Assembly (NCBI RefSeq): GCF_020092905.1
Contig: NZ_JAGSGB010000001.1
Location: forward strand, 806,001 to 870,000
Direction of reading: 5' to 3'
Source of the DNA: Pacificimonas aurantium
GTDB taxonomy: Bacteria > Pseudomonadota > Alphaproteobacteria > Sphingomonadales > Sphingomonadaceae
DNA length: 64,000 nucleotides
Below, piece by piece: positions 1 to 12,074 of this stretch. A model generated the notes under the pieces. That model saw only the letters and a list, made by a program, of their open reading frames with translations, did no database searches and was not told the DNA's origin. Within the stretch, counting starts at the first letter, position 1; each line of letters starts with the position of its first letter. Both the position numbers and the translations under genes were made by a program.

Positions 1-318
1 GCGCCCGCCTCTGCTCCGCCCGCCGCCGCTCCCGCAGCCGAGAGCGCGGCGCCTGCCGAAACGGCGCAGGATCTGAAGGCGCACCCCGGGGCGGTGAAAT
101 CGCCCATGGTGGGGACCGCTTACATGTCGCCCGAACCCGGCAAGCCGCCGTTCGTCAGCCCCGGCTCGCAGGTCGCGGCGGGCGACACGCTGCTGATCGT
201 CGAGGCGATGAAGGTCATGAACCCGATTACCGCGCCGAAGGCCGGGACGGTGAAGCAGGTGTGCGTCGAGAATGAAGAGCCGGTCGAATATGACCAGGTG
301 CTGCTGATCGTCGAATAG
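1..318 (+). CDS. accB: acetyl-CoA carboxylase biotin carboxyl carrier protein, 3' part
   Basis: The gene is cut by the window start; the open frame runs from base 1 to TAG at 316-318. The visible part starts with an Ala/Pro-rich linker, then a biotinyl domain with VEAMKVMN, whose Lys (codon 211-213) is the biotin attachment site; the usual motif is AMKMMN, so Val replaces Met here. The protein carries carboxybiotin between the biotin carboxylase and the carboxyltransferase in fatty acid synthesis, in the cytoplasm. accC starts at the next base after the stop, so the two are co-transcribed and translationally coupled, the normal accBC arrangement. Confidence 0.95.
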   Translation, partial: APASAPPAAAPAAESAAPAETAQDLKAHPGAVKSPMVGTAYMSPEPGKPPFVSPGSQVAAGDTLLIVEAMKVMNPITAPKAGTVKQVCVENEEPVEYDQVLLIVE

Positions 319-1665
319 ATGTTTGAAAAAGTCCTGATCGCCAATCGCGGCGAAATCGCGCTCCGGGTTCTCAGGGCGTGTCACGATCTTGGGATCGGTA
401 CGGTCGCGGTGCACTCCACCGCCGACGCCGATGCCAAGCATGTGCGGCTGGCCGACGAGGCCGTGTGTATCGGGCCGCCCAGCGCCGCCGAAAGCTATCT
501 CAACATGGCCACCATCATGGCCGCTGCCGAGGTTTCCGGCGCCGATGCGATCCATCCCGGCTACGGCTTCCTGTCCGAGAACGCCAAGTTCGCGGAAATC
601 GTCGAGGCGCACGAGATCGCCTTCATCGGCCCGACGCCCGAACATATCCGCGTCATGGGCGACAAGGTGGCGGCGAAGAAAACCGCCGGCGCCGTCGGCC
701 TTCCGCTCGTGCCCGGTTCCCCCGGCGCGGTAACCAGCGAAGCCGAGGCACGCGAGATCGGTCGGGAGATCGGCTATCCGATCCTCGTAAAGGCCGCCTC
801 GGGTGGCGGCGGCCGCGGCATGAAGGTGGTCGAAAGCGAAGACAAGCTGTCCGCGATGCTCAGCCAGGCCAAGGCAGAGGCGAAGGCGGCCTTCGGCGAC
901 GACACCGTCTACATCGAGAAATATCTCTCCAACCCGCGCCACATCGAGTTCCAGGTCTTCGGCGACGGCAAGGGCGGGGCCATTCACCTCGGCGAACGCG
1001 ACTGTTCGCTGCAGCGGCGGCACCAGAAGGTGTTCGAAGAGGCGCCCTCGCCCGCAATCAGCCCCGAGCAGCGCGCGGAAATGGGCGAAGTGTGCCGCAA
1101 GGCGATTGCCGAAATGGGCTATCGCGGCGCCGGCACCATCGAATTCCTCTACGAGGATGGCGGCTTCTACTTCATCGAGATGAACACCCGCCTGCAGGTC
1201 GAACATCCCGTTACCGAAGCGATCACCGGCCTCGATCTGGTGCGCGAACAGATTCGCGTGGCGGCGGGCCTGCCGCTTTCGCTTACTCAGGACGACGTGC
1301 GCTTTCGCGGCCATGCCATCGAATGCCGCATCAACGCCGAGGATCCCGCGACCTTCGCCCCCTCGCCCGGCCTCGTCGAACAATATCACGCGCCCGGCGG
1401 CCTGCATGTCCGCGTCGATAGCGGCCTTTACGACGGCTACCGCATCCCGCCCTATTATGATTCGCTCATTTCAAAGCTGATCGTCTACGGCGACGACCGC
1501 GAGGCGTGCCTGCTCCGCCTGAAGCGGGCGCTGCGCGAATATGTGATCGACGGCCCGAAGACGACGATCCCGCTGCATCAGGCGCTGGTCGACGAACCCG
1601 ACGTCCGTGCGGGCGACTATTCGATCAAGTGGCTCGAGGCCTGGCTGGCCCAAAAGGAAGGCTGA
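319..1665 (+). CDS. accC: acetyl-CoA carboxylase, biotin carboxylase subunit
   Basis: 448 aa, the usual AccC length. It carboxylates biotin on AccB using ATP and bicarbonate. The N-terminal domain opens with FEKVLIANRGEIALRV. The ATP-grasp glycine-rich loop KAASGGGGRGMKVV lies near residues 157-170, and the catalytic segment EMNTRLQVEHPVTE near residue 290. There is no biotinyl domain, which separates it from the longer pccA-type gene that follows. The ATG abuts the accB stop. A 150-base gap to the next gene shows no obvious terminator. Confidence 0.96.
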   Translation: MFEKVLIANRGEIALRVLRACHDLGIGTVAVHSTADADAKHVRLADEAVCIGPPSAAESYLNMATIMAAAEVSGADAIHPGYGFLSENAKFAEIVEAHEIAFIGPTPEHIRVMGDKVAAKKTAGAVGLPLVPGSPGAVTSEAEAREIGREIGYPILVKAASGGGGRGMKVVESEDKLSAMLSQAKAEAKAAFGDDTVYIEKYLSNPRHIEFQVFGDGKGGAIHLGERDCSLQRRHQKVFEEAPSPAISPEQRAEMGEVCRKAIAEMGYRGAGTIEFLYEDGGFYFIEMNTRLQVEHPVTEAITGLDLVREQIRVAAGLPLSLTQDDVRFRGHAIECRINAEDPATFAPSPGLVEQYHAPGGLHVRVDSGLYDGYRIPPYYDSLISKLIVYGDDREACLLRLKRALREYVIDGPKTTIPLHQALVDEPDVRAGDYSIKWLEAWLAQKEG

Positions 1666-1815
1666 CCCGCCAGCCTGACAGCGCGAACCGCCCGTAGAGG
1701 GGCCGCGACGGGCGATCCGTACTCACACACTTGTTAGAAGTGCCAGTGGGCGCACAGTTGACCGCCCCACCATTCCCCAGCCAAAGACGCGTCTCGAAAG
1801 AGGGAGCGCTTGTCC

Positions 1816-3801
1816 GTGCTGAAGAAGATTCTGATCGCCAACCGCGGGGAAATCGCCTGCCGTGTCATCAAGACGGCAAGGCGCATGGGTATCGAGACCG
1901 TCGCCGTCTACTCCGACGCCGATGCCGATGCGCTTCATGTCAGGCTTGCCGACGAGGCCGTCCGGATCGGCCCGGCCGCGGCCTCCGAAAGCTATCTCGT
2001 CGCCGAGAAGATCGTCGAGACCTGCAAACATGTCGGCGCCGACGCCGTTCATCCGGGCTATGGCTTCCTGTCCGAGCGGGCCTCTTTCGCAAAGCTGCTC
2101 GACGAGGCGGGGATCACCTTCATCGGCCCGCCGCCGAACGCCATCGCGGCGATGGGCGACAAGATCGAATCGAAGAAGCTGGCGCGCGAAGCCGGCGTCA
2201 ACGTCGTCCCCGGCTTCGTCGGCGAGATCGAGGATACCGACCATGCGGTGAAGATCGCGAACGACATCGGCTATCCGGTCATGATGAAGGCCTCGGCGGG
2301 CGGCGGCGGCAAGGGGATGCGCCTCGCCTGGTCGGAAAAGGACGTGCGCGAGGGCTTTCCCTCGGTGCGGTCGGAGGGGCTCAACAGCTTCGGCGACGAC
2401 CGGGTCTTCATCGAGAAGTTCGTCGAGCAGCCGCGCCACATCGAAATCCAGGTGCTCGCCGACAAGCATGGCAACTGCGTCTATCTGGGCGAGCGCGAAT
2501 GCTCGATCCAGCGCCGCCACCAGAAGGTTGTCGAGGAAGCGCCGTCGCCCTTCGTGACGCCTGAAATGCGCAAGGCCATGGGCGAGCAGGCCGTCGAGCT
2601 GTCGAAGGCCGTCGGCTACACCAGCGCCGGCACGGTTGAGTTCATCGCCGGCGCCGACCGCAGCTTCTACTTCCTTGAGATGAACACCCGCCTGCAGGTG
2701 GAGCATCCGGTAACCGAGTTCGTCACCGGTCTCGACCTTGTCGAGCAGATGATCCGCGTCGCGGCGGGCGAAAAGCTCGCCTTCGGCCAGGACGACGTTA
2801 CCCTCACGGGGTGGGCGATGGAGAGCCGGGTCTATGCCGAGGACCCCTACCGGTCCTTCCTGCCGTCGATCGGCCGCCTGACTGCCTACCAGCCGCCCGA
2901 GGAAGTCGAGAATGCCGTGCGCGTCGATACGGGCGTCCTTCCGGGCAGCGAGATCTCGATGTTCTATGACCCGATGATTGCGAAGCTGATCACCTATGGC
3001 GAGACGCGCGAACAGGCGATCGACCGCAATCTCGAGGCGCTGAACCACTATGTGATCCGTGGCATCAGCCACAATATCGACTTCCTCGCCGCTCTCATGC
3101 GGCACGACCGCTTCCGCTCGGGCGAGATCACGACCAATTTCATCGCCGAGGAATATCCCGACGGTTTCGAGGGCGCGCCGCTGTCCGACCTCCAGCGCAG
3201 GCAGGTGATTGCCGCCGCCGCCGTCATCCAGGCGACCGACACCGCGCGCACCTCCGAGCTGACGGGCCAGCTCAACGGCAAGCCGGCCTTCGGCAGCGAC
3301 TGGGTTGTCGTTCTGGACGGGGAGGGCGTGCCAGTCTCCATCGACGGCTCGGCGCCCGACTGGGACCTCGAATTCGGCGGCAGCACCATGGAAGTCGAGA
3401 GCGGCTACATGCCCGGCGACCTCCTTTTCACCGGCAAGCTGGACGGAGAGCCCTTCGCGCTCGAGGTTCAGCGCCTCGACGTCGGTTACCGGTTCGGCAT
3501 CGGCGGCAGCCGGCACGACGTGCGCACGCTCACCCCGCGCACCTGGGAACTGTCCTCGCACATGATCGAGAAGGAGCCGCCTGACCTGTCGAAGATGCTG
3601 CTCTGCCCGATGCCCGGTCTCGTCATGACGATCCATGTCACGGAGGGCGACAAGGTCGAGGCCGGCCAGCCGCTCGCGGTTGTCGAGGCGATGAAGATGG
3701 AGAACATCCTGCGCGCCGAGAAGTCCGCCACCGTCTCTGCCATCAAGTGCGAGGAGGGCGACAGTCTGGCGGTCGACGATGTCATCATGGAATTCGAATA
3801 G
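1816..3801 (+). CDS. pccA: propionyl/acetyl-CoA carboxylase alpha subunit (biotin carboxylase plus BCCP)
   Basis: About 661 aa. The N-terminal biotin carboxylase half carries ILIANRGEIACRV, the ATP-grasp loop KASAGGGGKGMRLA and EMNTRLQVEHPVTE. A middle BT-like region follows, then a C-terminal biotinyl domain with VEAMKMEN (Lys near residue 627). This layout is that of PccA, the alpha subunit of the enzyme making methylmalonyl-CoA from propionyl-CoA. No beta subunit lies in the window. There is no ATG at the start: TTG at 1810 is only 3 bases after AGGGAG (1801-1806), while GTG at 1816 is 9 bases after it, so GTG is preferred. A methylcrotonyl- or acetyl-CoA-specific alpha subunit cannot be excluded. 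Confidence 0.88.
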   Translation: MLKKILIANRGEIACRVIKTARRMGIETVAVYSDADADALHVRLADEAVRIGPAAASESYLVAEKIVETCKHVGADAVHPGYGFLSERASFAKLLDEAGITFIGPPPNAIAAMGDKIESKKLAREAGVNVVPGFVGEIEDTDHAVKIANDIGYPVMMKASAGGGGKGMRLAWSEKDVREGFPSVRSEGLNSFGDDRVFIEKFVEQPRHIEIQVLADKHGNCVYLGERECSIQRRHQKVVEEAPSPFVTPEMRKAMGEQAVELSKAVGYTSAGTVEFIAGADRSFYFLEMNTRLQVEHPVTEFVTGLDLVEQMIRVAAGEKLAFGQDDVTLTGWAMESRVYAEDPYRSFLPSIGRLTAYQPPEEVENAVRVDTGVLPGSEISMFYDPMIAKLITYGETREQAIDRNLEALNHYVIRGISHNIDFLAALMRHDRFRSGEITTNFIAEEYPDGFEGAPLSDLQRRQVIAAAAVIQATDTARTSELTGQLNGKPAFGSDWVVVLDGEGVPVSIDGSAPDWDLEFGGSTMEVESGYMPGDLLFTGKLDGEPFALEVQRLDVGYRFGIGGSRHDVRTLTPRTWELSSHMIEKEPPDLSKMLLCPMPGLVMTIHVTEGDKVEAGQPLAVVEAMKMENILRAEKSATVSAIKCEEGDSLAVDDVIMEFE

Positions 3802-3825
3802 GCGGCCGGGATAGGCGGTTAGGCC

Positions 3826-4647
3826 ATGGCGGGCGCGGAACCACCTTCGATGACCGACGCGGCCGGCATGCCCGCGTCCGAACGCGTCGTCGCCTGCGAG
3901 GGCATCCACAACCTGCGCGACTATGGCGGCTACGAGGCGTCTGCGGGCCGTCTCGTCACCGGGCGGCTGTTCCGCTCGGCGCAGCACCGCGAAGCCTCCT
4001 CTCCCGACCTGGAGAAGGTTGCCGGCCTCGACCTCGCCGCCGTCATCGACCTGCGCGGCCGGTCGGAGCGGGAGGCCGCGCCCTGTCCCCGGCCGGACGG
4101 GTTCGGCGCGCGCGTAATCCTCGTTGACGACGAGACCATCAACCCTGCCGACGCCGCCCGCTATGCCCGCGCCTTCGACAGTCCCGCAGCAGCGCGCGAG
4201 GCGCTGACCGAGGGCTATCGCGCCATGCCCTACCGCCCGAACCTGCAGCGCCTGTTCGGCCTCTATTTCGAGGCTCTGGCCCAGGAAGACGGCGCGACTC
4301 TCATTCACTGCCTGGCGGGGAAGGACCGTACCGGCCTTGCTGTCGCGCTGTTCCACCATGCCATGGGCGTCCACCGCGACGACATGATGGCCGACTATCT
4401 GCTGACGAACAGTGCGGGCAATGTGGAGGCGCGCGTGGCTGCTGCTGCCGCGGCCATGCGCGACATGCACGGCGGGGACATTCGCGAGGACGCGCTTGCC
4501 GAATTTCTCGGCGTGCGGGCGGAATATCTCGAAACCGCCTTTGCGGCGATTCGCGCGGAGCATGGATCTCTGGACCGCTATCTCCATGAGGTACTCGGGG
4601 TGACCGCCGCCCGACGGCAGGAGCTGGAGCGCCGTCTTGCAGCCTGA
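3826..4647 (+). CDS. tyrosine phosphatase family protein (Tyr_phosphatase_3 type)
   Basis: 273 aa. The P-loop HCLAGKDRTG, with Cys nucleophile and Arg, lies in the middle of the protein. It is preceded by the NLRDYGGY and GRLFRSAQ segments and the DLRGRSER strand/loop typical of this family, which acts on phosphotyrosine or phosphoinositides. No signal peptide, so cytoplasmic. ATG 3850 is an alternative start. The next gene starts inside its last codons, so the two are translationally coupled. The physiological substrate is unknown. Confidence 0.8.
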   Translation: MAGAEPPSMTDAAGMPASERVVACEGIHNLRDYGGYEASAGRLVTGRLFRSAQHREASSPDLEKVAGLDLAAVIDLRGRSEREAAPCPRPDGFGARVILVDDETINPADAARYARAFDSPAAAREALTEGYRAMPYRPNLQRLFGLYFEALAQEDGATLIHCLAGKDRTGLAVALFHHAMGVHRDDMMADYLLTNSAGNVEARVAAAAAAMRDMHGGDIREDALAEFLGVRAEYLETAFAAIRAEHGSLDRYLHEVLGVTAARRQELERRLAA

Positions 4648-5050
4648 CGCGGCGCGCACTCCCGGCTTCTCTCCGGGCTTCATCTTCGTCTACGGCCTGC
4701 TCAGGCCCGGCGAGAGCGGTCTCGCCGAACTCGGCCTTGCGGATCACCTTCCCGCCGCCGGACGCGCCAAGATTCGCGGGCGGCTCTATGACCTCGGCCC
4801 CTATCCCGGCGCGAAACTGGACGAGCCCGGCACCCTCGCCGGCGATCTCCTGCGCCTCACCCGGCCGGCCGATCTAGACGCCCTCGACCGGTTCGAGGAT
4901 TTCGACCCCCGGGACCTCGCCGCCTCGCTCTACGAACGCCGCCGCGTGCGGACGCTCGCCTCCAATCTCACTGTTTGGGCCTATCACTACCGGCCCGCGG
5001 TCGACCCAGAGGCTCGCATCGCGTCGGGCGACTGGACTCGCCGCGGCTAG
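4637..5050 (+). CDS. gamma-glutamylcyclotransferase (YtfP/AIG2-like) family protein
   Basis: 137 aa. FVYGLLRPGES near residue 17 is the YGxLxxG substrate-binding motif. The following GRLYDLGPYPGAK and the C-terminal SGDW match the YtfP/GGCT fold, which acts on gamma-glutamyl-amine type substrates in some members; the actual substrate cannot be read from the sequence. The start is TTG at 4637, 7 bases after GGAG (4626-4629), overlapping the phosphatase gene by 11 bases. No other start fits the frame upstream of the conserved YGLLRPG. Confidence 0.75.
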   Translation: MQPDAARTPGFSPGFIFVYGLLRPGESGLAELGLADHLPAAGRAKIRGRLYDLGPYPGAKLDEPGTLAGDLLRLTRPADLDALDRFEDFDPRDLAASLYERRRVRTLASNLTVWAYHYRPAVDPEARIASGDWTRRG

Positions 5051-5135
5051 GGCGAACCAGTGAAAATGGAGAATGGCGCGCCGCAGCAAGCTGGCTACGG
5101 TGCGCGCGATACCTCACAAAGTGGACCAGATTTCT

Positions 5136-6278
5136 ATGCTGAATACCGCCGGGCGCACCGCCTATAACGAAGATCATGAAATGTTTCGCGACACCGTGCG
5201 CAAGGTGCTCGGCGACGTCATGGAGCCGAAACTCGACCAGCACGAGGCCGAAGGCGTCGTGGGGCGCGAGGAATGGAAGGCCGTCGGTGCCGCGGGCATG
5301 CTCTGCCCCACCGTCAGCGAGGAATATGGCGGCCTCGGCCTCGATTTCGGCTACAACGCCGTCGTCGACGAGGAACTCGCCTATCTCGGCTCGTCGGCGG
5401 GCTTCACGCTTCAGTCCGACATCACCGCCAATTATCTCGAACAATATGGCTCCGAGGAGCAGAAGAAGAAATATCTGCCCGGCATGGTTTCGGGAGAGAT
5501 TATCTCCGCCATCGCGATGACCGAGCCGGGCACCGGCTCCGACCTCCAGGGCGTCCGCACGACGGCGAAGAAGGACGGCAATCACCTCATCGTCAACGGC
5601 TCGAAGACCTACATCACCAACGGCCAGAACGCCGATTTCGTCATCGTCGTGGCGAAGACCGACCCCGATGCGGGCGCGAAGGGCATCAGCCTCGTTCTCG
5701 TCGATGCCGATAGCGAAGGGTTCGAGCGCGGCCGCAACCTCGACAAGGTCGGCCAGCATTCTGCCGATACGTCGGAACTGTTCTTCAACGATGTGCGCGT
5801 GCCGATGACCAACATCCTCGGCGAGGAAGGGCGGGGCTTCGCCTATCTGATGGAGGAACTGCCGCAGGAACGCCTCTCCATCGCCGTGTCGGCGCAGGGC
5901 GGTGCGCAGCGCGCCTTTGACGAGGCGGTTAAGTTCACGAAGGACCGCAAGGCGTTCGGAACGACCGTCTTCCAGTTCCAGAACACGAAGTTCACCCTCG
6001 CGGATCTCGCGGCGCAGCTGCAGGTCGGCTGGGCGCATCTCGACTGGGCGCTGAAGCGCCACATGGACGGTGAACTGACCACGGCGGAGGCCTCTTCGGC
6101 AAAGCTCTGGCATACAGAGCTTCAGGGGCGCGTATGCGACGCCGCGCTGCAGCTCCATGGCGGCGCCGGTTACATGAACGAATATCCCATCGCCCGCCTG
6201 TGGCGCGACGCGCGCGTCACCCGCATCTTCGGCGGCACCAGCGAAATCATGAAGGAAGTGATCAGCCGCTCGCTCTGA
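5136..6278 (+). CDS. acyl-CoA dehydrogenase
   Basis: 380 aa from ATG 5136, the usual family length. FAD-dependent first step of beta-oxidation or branched-chain acyl-CoA oxidation. Visible motifs are AMTEPGTGSDL (middle domain), YITNG, the helix MEELPQERL, and the C-terminal RIFGGTSEIM. The MCAD base position (YEGT) is Gly here, so the base is probably Glu in MEELPQERL, as in long-chain or isovaleryl-CoA dehydrogenases. The frame is open back to an ATG at 5073, but that start has GGAG only 1 base away and would add an unusual basic leader. Neither start has a strong ribosome binding site. Confidence 0.88.
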   Translation: MLNTAGRTAYNEDHEMFRDTVRKVLGDVMEPKLDQHEAEGVVGREEWKAVGAAGMLCPTVSEEYGGLGLDFGYNAVVDEELAYLGSSAGFTLQSDITANYLEQYGSEEQKKKYLPGMVSGEIISAIAMTEPGTGSDLQGVRTTAKKDGNHLIVNGSKTYITNGQNADFVIVVAKTDPDAGAKGISLVLVDADSEGFERGRNLDKVGQHSADTSELFFNDVRVPMTNILGEEGRGFAYLMEELPQERLSIAVSAQGGAQRAFDEAVKFTKDRKAFGTTVFQFQNTKFTLADLAAQLQVGWAHLDWALKRHMDGELTTAEASSAKLWHTELQGRVCDAALQLHGGAGYMNEYPIARLWRDARVTRIFGGTSEIMKEVISRSL

Positions 6279-6311
6279 GCGGCCGTAGCCAGGAACGAGA
6301 AGGAAAGACAC

Positions 6312-7478
6312 ATGGCAGAAGCAGCATATATCGTGGCCGCGTGCCGCACCGCCGGCGGCCGCAGGGGCGGACGTCTTGCGGGCTGGCATCCCGTCGACAT
6401 GGGCGCGAAGGTACTCGATGCGGCGGTCGAGCGCGCGGGCGTTCCGGGCGATGCGGTAGAGGATGTCATCGTCGGCTGCGTCAGCCAGGCGGGCGAACAG
6501 TCGCTCCATGTCGGGCGCCACTGCGTCCTTGCCTCGAACCTTCCCGAAAAGGTCCCGGCCGTCACCATCGACCGCCAGTGCGGCTCGTCTCAGCAGGCCA
6601 TCCAGTTCGCCGCGCAGGCCGTCATGTCGGGGACGATGGACGTCGTCATCGCCGCCGGGACCGAAAGCATGACGCGCGTGCCCATGGGCTCCGCCGTTCG
6701 GTCGCCCGAGGGGTCGAACCCGATCCCCCCGTCCATCCAGGATAAATATGGCGTGAAGGGCTTCAGCCAGTTCAAGGGCGCGGAGATGATCGCCAAGAAG
6801 TGGGGCTTCAAGCGCGAACAGCTCGACGCCTTCGGCCTCAACAGCCACGAAAAGGCGCAGCAGGCCGTGAACGAGGGCCGCTTCGAAGACGAAATCGTGC
6901 CGCTCGAGATCGAGACGCCCGAGGGCGAAAAGGCCATGCACAAGGTCGATGAGGGCATCCGCTGGGACGCCAGTGCCGAGGGCATGGCCGGTGTGAAGCT
7001 GCTCGACGAGAACGGCGTCATCACCGCCGCCACCTCCAGCCAGATCACCGATGGCGCCAGCGCCTGCGTGATCGTCTCGGAGCGCGCGCTGAAGCAGTAC
7101 GGCCTGACGCCGCTCGCGCGCATCGTGAACCTCACCGTTACGGCGGGCGATCCGGTTGTCATGCTCGAAGAGCCGCTGTTCGCTACCGACAAGGCGCTCG
7201 AGCGCGCGGGCATGAAGATTGGCGACATCGACCTTTACGAGGTCAACGAGGCCTTCGCCCCCGTGCCGATGGCCTGGCTGGAGCATACCGGCGCCGACCC
7301 CGAAAAGCTCAACGTCAATGGCGGCGCCATCGCGCTCGGTCATCCGCTCGGCGCGACCGGCACGAAGCTGATGTCGACCCTGGTGCACGAGCTTCACCGC
7401 CGCGGCGGCAAATACGGCCTGCAGACGATGTGCGAAGGCGGCGGCATCGCCAACGTCACCATCGTCGAACGCCTCTAG
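6312..7478 (+). CDS. acetyl-CoA C-acyltransferase (thiolase)
   Basis: 388 aa. A thiolase that cleaves or condenses acyl-CoA with acetyl-CoA. The acyl-accepting Cys is in TIDRQCGSSQQA (near residue 90). The catalytic His is in NGGAIALGHPLGATG and the second Cys in CEGGG near the C-terminus. Start ATG after GAGAAGGAAAG, an adequate ribosome binding site. It lies 33 bases after the acyl-CoA dehydrogenase gene, so the pair forms a short beta-oxidation operon that ends at the terminator at 7561. Confidence 0.92.
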   Translation: MAEAAYIVAACRTAGGRRGGRLAGWHPVDMGAKVLDAAVERAGVPGDAVEDVIVGCVSQAGEQSLHVGRHCVLASNLPEKVPAVTIDRQCGSSQQAIQFAAQAVMSGTMDVVIAAGTESMTRVPMGSAVRSPEGSNPIPPSIQDKYGVKGFSQFKGAEMIAKKWGFKREQLDAFGLNSHEKAQQAVNEGRFEDEIVPLEIETPEGEKAMHKVDEGIRWDASAEGMAGVKLLDENGVITAATSSQITDGASACVIVSERALKQYGLTPLARIVNLTVTAGDPVVMLEEPLFATDKALERAGMKIGDIDLYEVNEAFAPVPMAWLEHTGADPEKLNVNGGAIALGHPLGATGTKLMSTLVHELHRRGGKYGLQTMCEGGGIANVTIVERL

Positions 7479-7560
7479 CACCGCTCGACGTGCGGGGCCC
7501 GCGTCCGAAGGGCCGGGCTTCCGCGATCCGCAAACGTCGCCGCCCCGGCGACCGTCATGG

Positions 7561-7595
7561 AAAAGGGGGGAGCGGCCGGGCCGCTCCCCCCTTTT
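7561..7595. terminator. strong bidirectional intrinsic terminator
   Basis: Perfect 17-bp inverted repeat, arms 7561-7577 and 7579-7595, of the form A4-G6-AGCGGCC and its complement. The inner G:C pairs must open to form the loop. The A-tract on one side and T-tract on the other make it work for both convergent thiolase genes. Confidence 0.9.
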
Positions 7596-7660
7596 TCGTG
7601 TTCCGCGATGATTCGCGGCGGGAGGGGCCTTTGCTCGAAAGGCCGCTCCCGCGCTTTGGC

Positions 7661-8914
7661 TTAGACGCGTTCGATGATGATCGCCGGGGCCATGCCGCCC
7701 GCGGCGCACATGGTGACGAGGCCGCGCTTCAGGTCGCGGCGTTCCAGCTCGTCGAGCACCGTGCCGATAAGGATCGAGCCGGTGGCGCCGATGGGATGGC
7801 CGAGCGCGATCGCGCCGCCGTTCACATTGACCTTGTCCCAGTCGAGATCGAGGTCGCGGACGAACTTCGCCGCAACGACGGCGAACGCCTCGTTGATCTC
7901 CCAAAGATCGATGTCGTCCTTGGTAAGGCCCGCCTTCTCCAGCACCTTCTTCGCGGCCGGGACCGGCGCGTTCAGCATCAGCGTGGGGTCGTCGCCCATA
8001 TTCGCAGTCTGGATGATCTTCGCGCGCGGCTTCAGGCCGTGCTTGTCGCAATATTCCTTCGAGGCGAGCAGCACCGCGGCGGCGCCGTCGACCACGCCCG
8101 ACGAATTGCCCGCATGGTGGAAATGCTCGATCTTCAGGTCGGGATATTTCTGGTTGATCAGCTTGCGGAAGGTGGTGCCCTTCTCGTCGATCGGCATGTC
8201 GGCGATCTTCACGAAGGAGGGTTCCAGCTGCGCCAGCGTATCCATGGTCGTCTGCGGACGCGGGAACTCCTCGCGGTCGAGCACCATGTTGCCGTCGGCG
8301 TCGGTAACGGGAACGAGGCTCTTGTCGAAGCGGCCTTCCTCGATGGCGACGCGCGCCTTCTGCTGCGACTTGTAGCCGACCTCGTCGAGCTCCTCGCGCG
8401 TGAACCCTTCCTTCGACGCGATGGCGTCGCCGCACACGCCCTGGTGCGACTGCGGGTGGGTTTCCTGCAGGCGCTCGTTGCCCGAGCCCATCATCGCCGC
8501 GCCGAGGCCGGCGGCCATTTCCTCGCGGCCCCGGTCTGCGGTGTAGCTCATCATCTCGGTGCCGCCCGCAACGACAAGGTCTTCCATGCCCGACATGATC
8601 TGCGCCGCGGCGAAGTTCACCGAGGTGATGCCGCCGCCGCAGAAGCGGTCGAGCGTCGTGCCCGAGGTCTTGATGTCATAGCCCGCGTCGAGCGCCGCCA
8701 TGCGGCCGAGGTCGCCGCCCTGCTTGCCCTTCTGCGAGGAGGTCGACCAGATGACGTCGTCGACGTCCGCCGTGTCGAGATTGTTGCGCTCGGCGATCGC
8801 CTTCAGCACCGTCGCCGCGAGGTGCTGCGGGTGCATGTGCGCCAGCGCGCCCTTGCCGGTCTTCCCGACGCCGCGCGGGGTGCGCACCGCGTCGATGATA
8901 TATGCCTCTGCCAT
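7661..8914 (-). CDS. acetyl-CoA C-acyltransferase (thiolase)
   Basis: 417 aa thiolase distinct from the one at 6312. Catalytic Cys in TLDRFCGGGITS, His in NGGAIALGHPIGATG, C-terminal Cys in CAAGGMAP. It begins MAEAYIIDAVRTPRGVGKTG, a form seen in FadA-like and steroid/lipid thiolases. An excellent ribosome binding site, AGGAGG, lies 7 bases before the ATG. It is transcribed towards, and ends at, the shared terminator at 7561. Monocistronic in appearance; acnA upstream has its own terminator. Confidence 0.92.
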   Translation of the reverse strand: MAEAYIIDAVRTPRGVGKTGKGALAHMHPQHLAATVLKAIAERNNLDTADVDDVIWSTSSQKGKQGGDLGRMAALDAGYDIKTSGTTLDRFCGGGITSVNFAAAQIMSGMEDLVVAGGTEMMSYTADRGREEMAAGLGAAMMGSGNERLQETHPQSHQGVCGDAIASKEGFTREELDEVGYKSQQKARVAIEEGRFDKSLVPVTDADGNMVLDREEFPRPQTTMDTLAQLEPSFVKIADMPIDEKGTTFRKLINQKYPDLKIEHFHHAGNSSGVVDGAAAVLLASKEYCDKHGLKPRAKIIQTANMGDDPTLMLNAPVPAAKKVLEKAGLTKDDIDLWEINEAFAVVAAKFVRDLDLDWDKVNVNGGAIALGHPIGATGSILIGTVLDELERRDLKRGLVTMCAAGGMAPAIIIERV

Positions 8915-9035
8915 GATAGTCCTCCTGAGATGAAACGTGGCGCGAAACTGCGCGGGGAGGAGAGGGGCAACAAGCCCGCCAAAAGAAGGGGCTCCCGGCG
9001 CGGCGCTTCAGGAGAGGGCCGGAACCGGTGCCCAT

Positions 9036-9070
9036 CAAAAAGGGGGCGAACCCGGACGGTCCACCCCCTC
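9036..9070 (-). terminator. probable intrinsic terminator of acnA
   Basis: On the minus strand an 8-bp stem, AGGGGGTG (9069-9062) with CGCCCCCT (9048-9041, one G:T pair), closes a 13-base loop and is followed by TTTTT (9041-9037). It lies about 70 bases after the acnA stop. Confidence 0.55.
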
Positions 9071-9136
9071 TTGAAGCCCAGGCCCGGTTTTCGCGGCCCG
9101 GGTTTCGCGGCGCGGTGTCCGCGATCCGGTGCCTGC

Positions 9137-11833
<2,697 letters not shown>

Positions 11834-12074
11834 GATGTTCCTTCGTCGCAAAGTGGTACTTTGCGCCGGGCTCTTGCGCCGCAAGGGGAGTGCGGGCGCC
11901 CGGCGTTCGGGGGCTCGCTTAGCCAATGCACGAAGGGGGCGCTAGGGTTCCCACGCGGGGACGTGTCGGCCCTGCTGCTCTTCGGGATCGGCGGCGGACG
12001 GACATCTTTTGGAAAGTTCCGTGGGCCGCGGAGAGCGTGTCGGCTATGCAGGGCGAAGGCGTGGGGAGAAGAAC

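Noticed and set aside
5073-5135. 21-residue N-terminal extension of the acyl-CoA dehydrogenase
   Set aside because: Ribosome binding site is 1 base from the ATG and the extension does not fit the family; ATG 5136 preferred, though not certain.
4968-8435. 1155-codon minus-strand open frame
   Set aside because: Opposite the acyl-CoA dehydrogenase and thiolase genes; no ribosome binding site and no domain signature.
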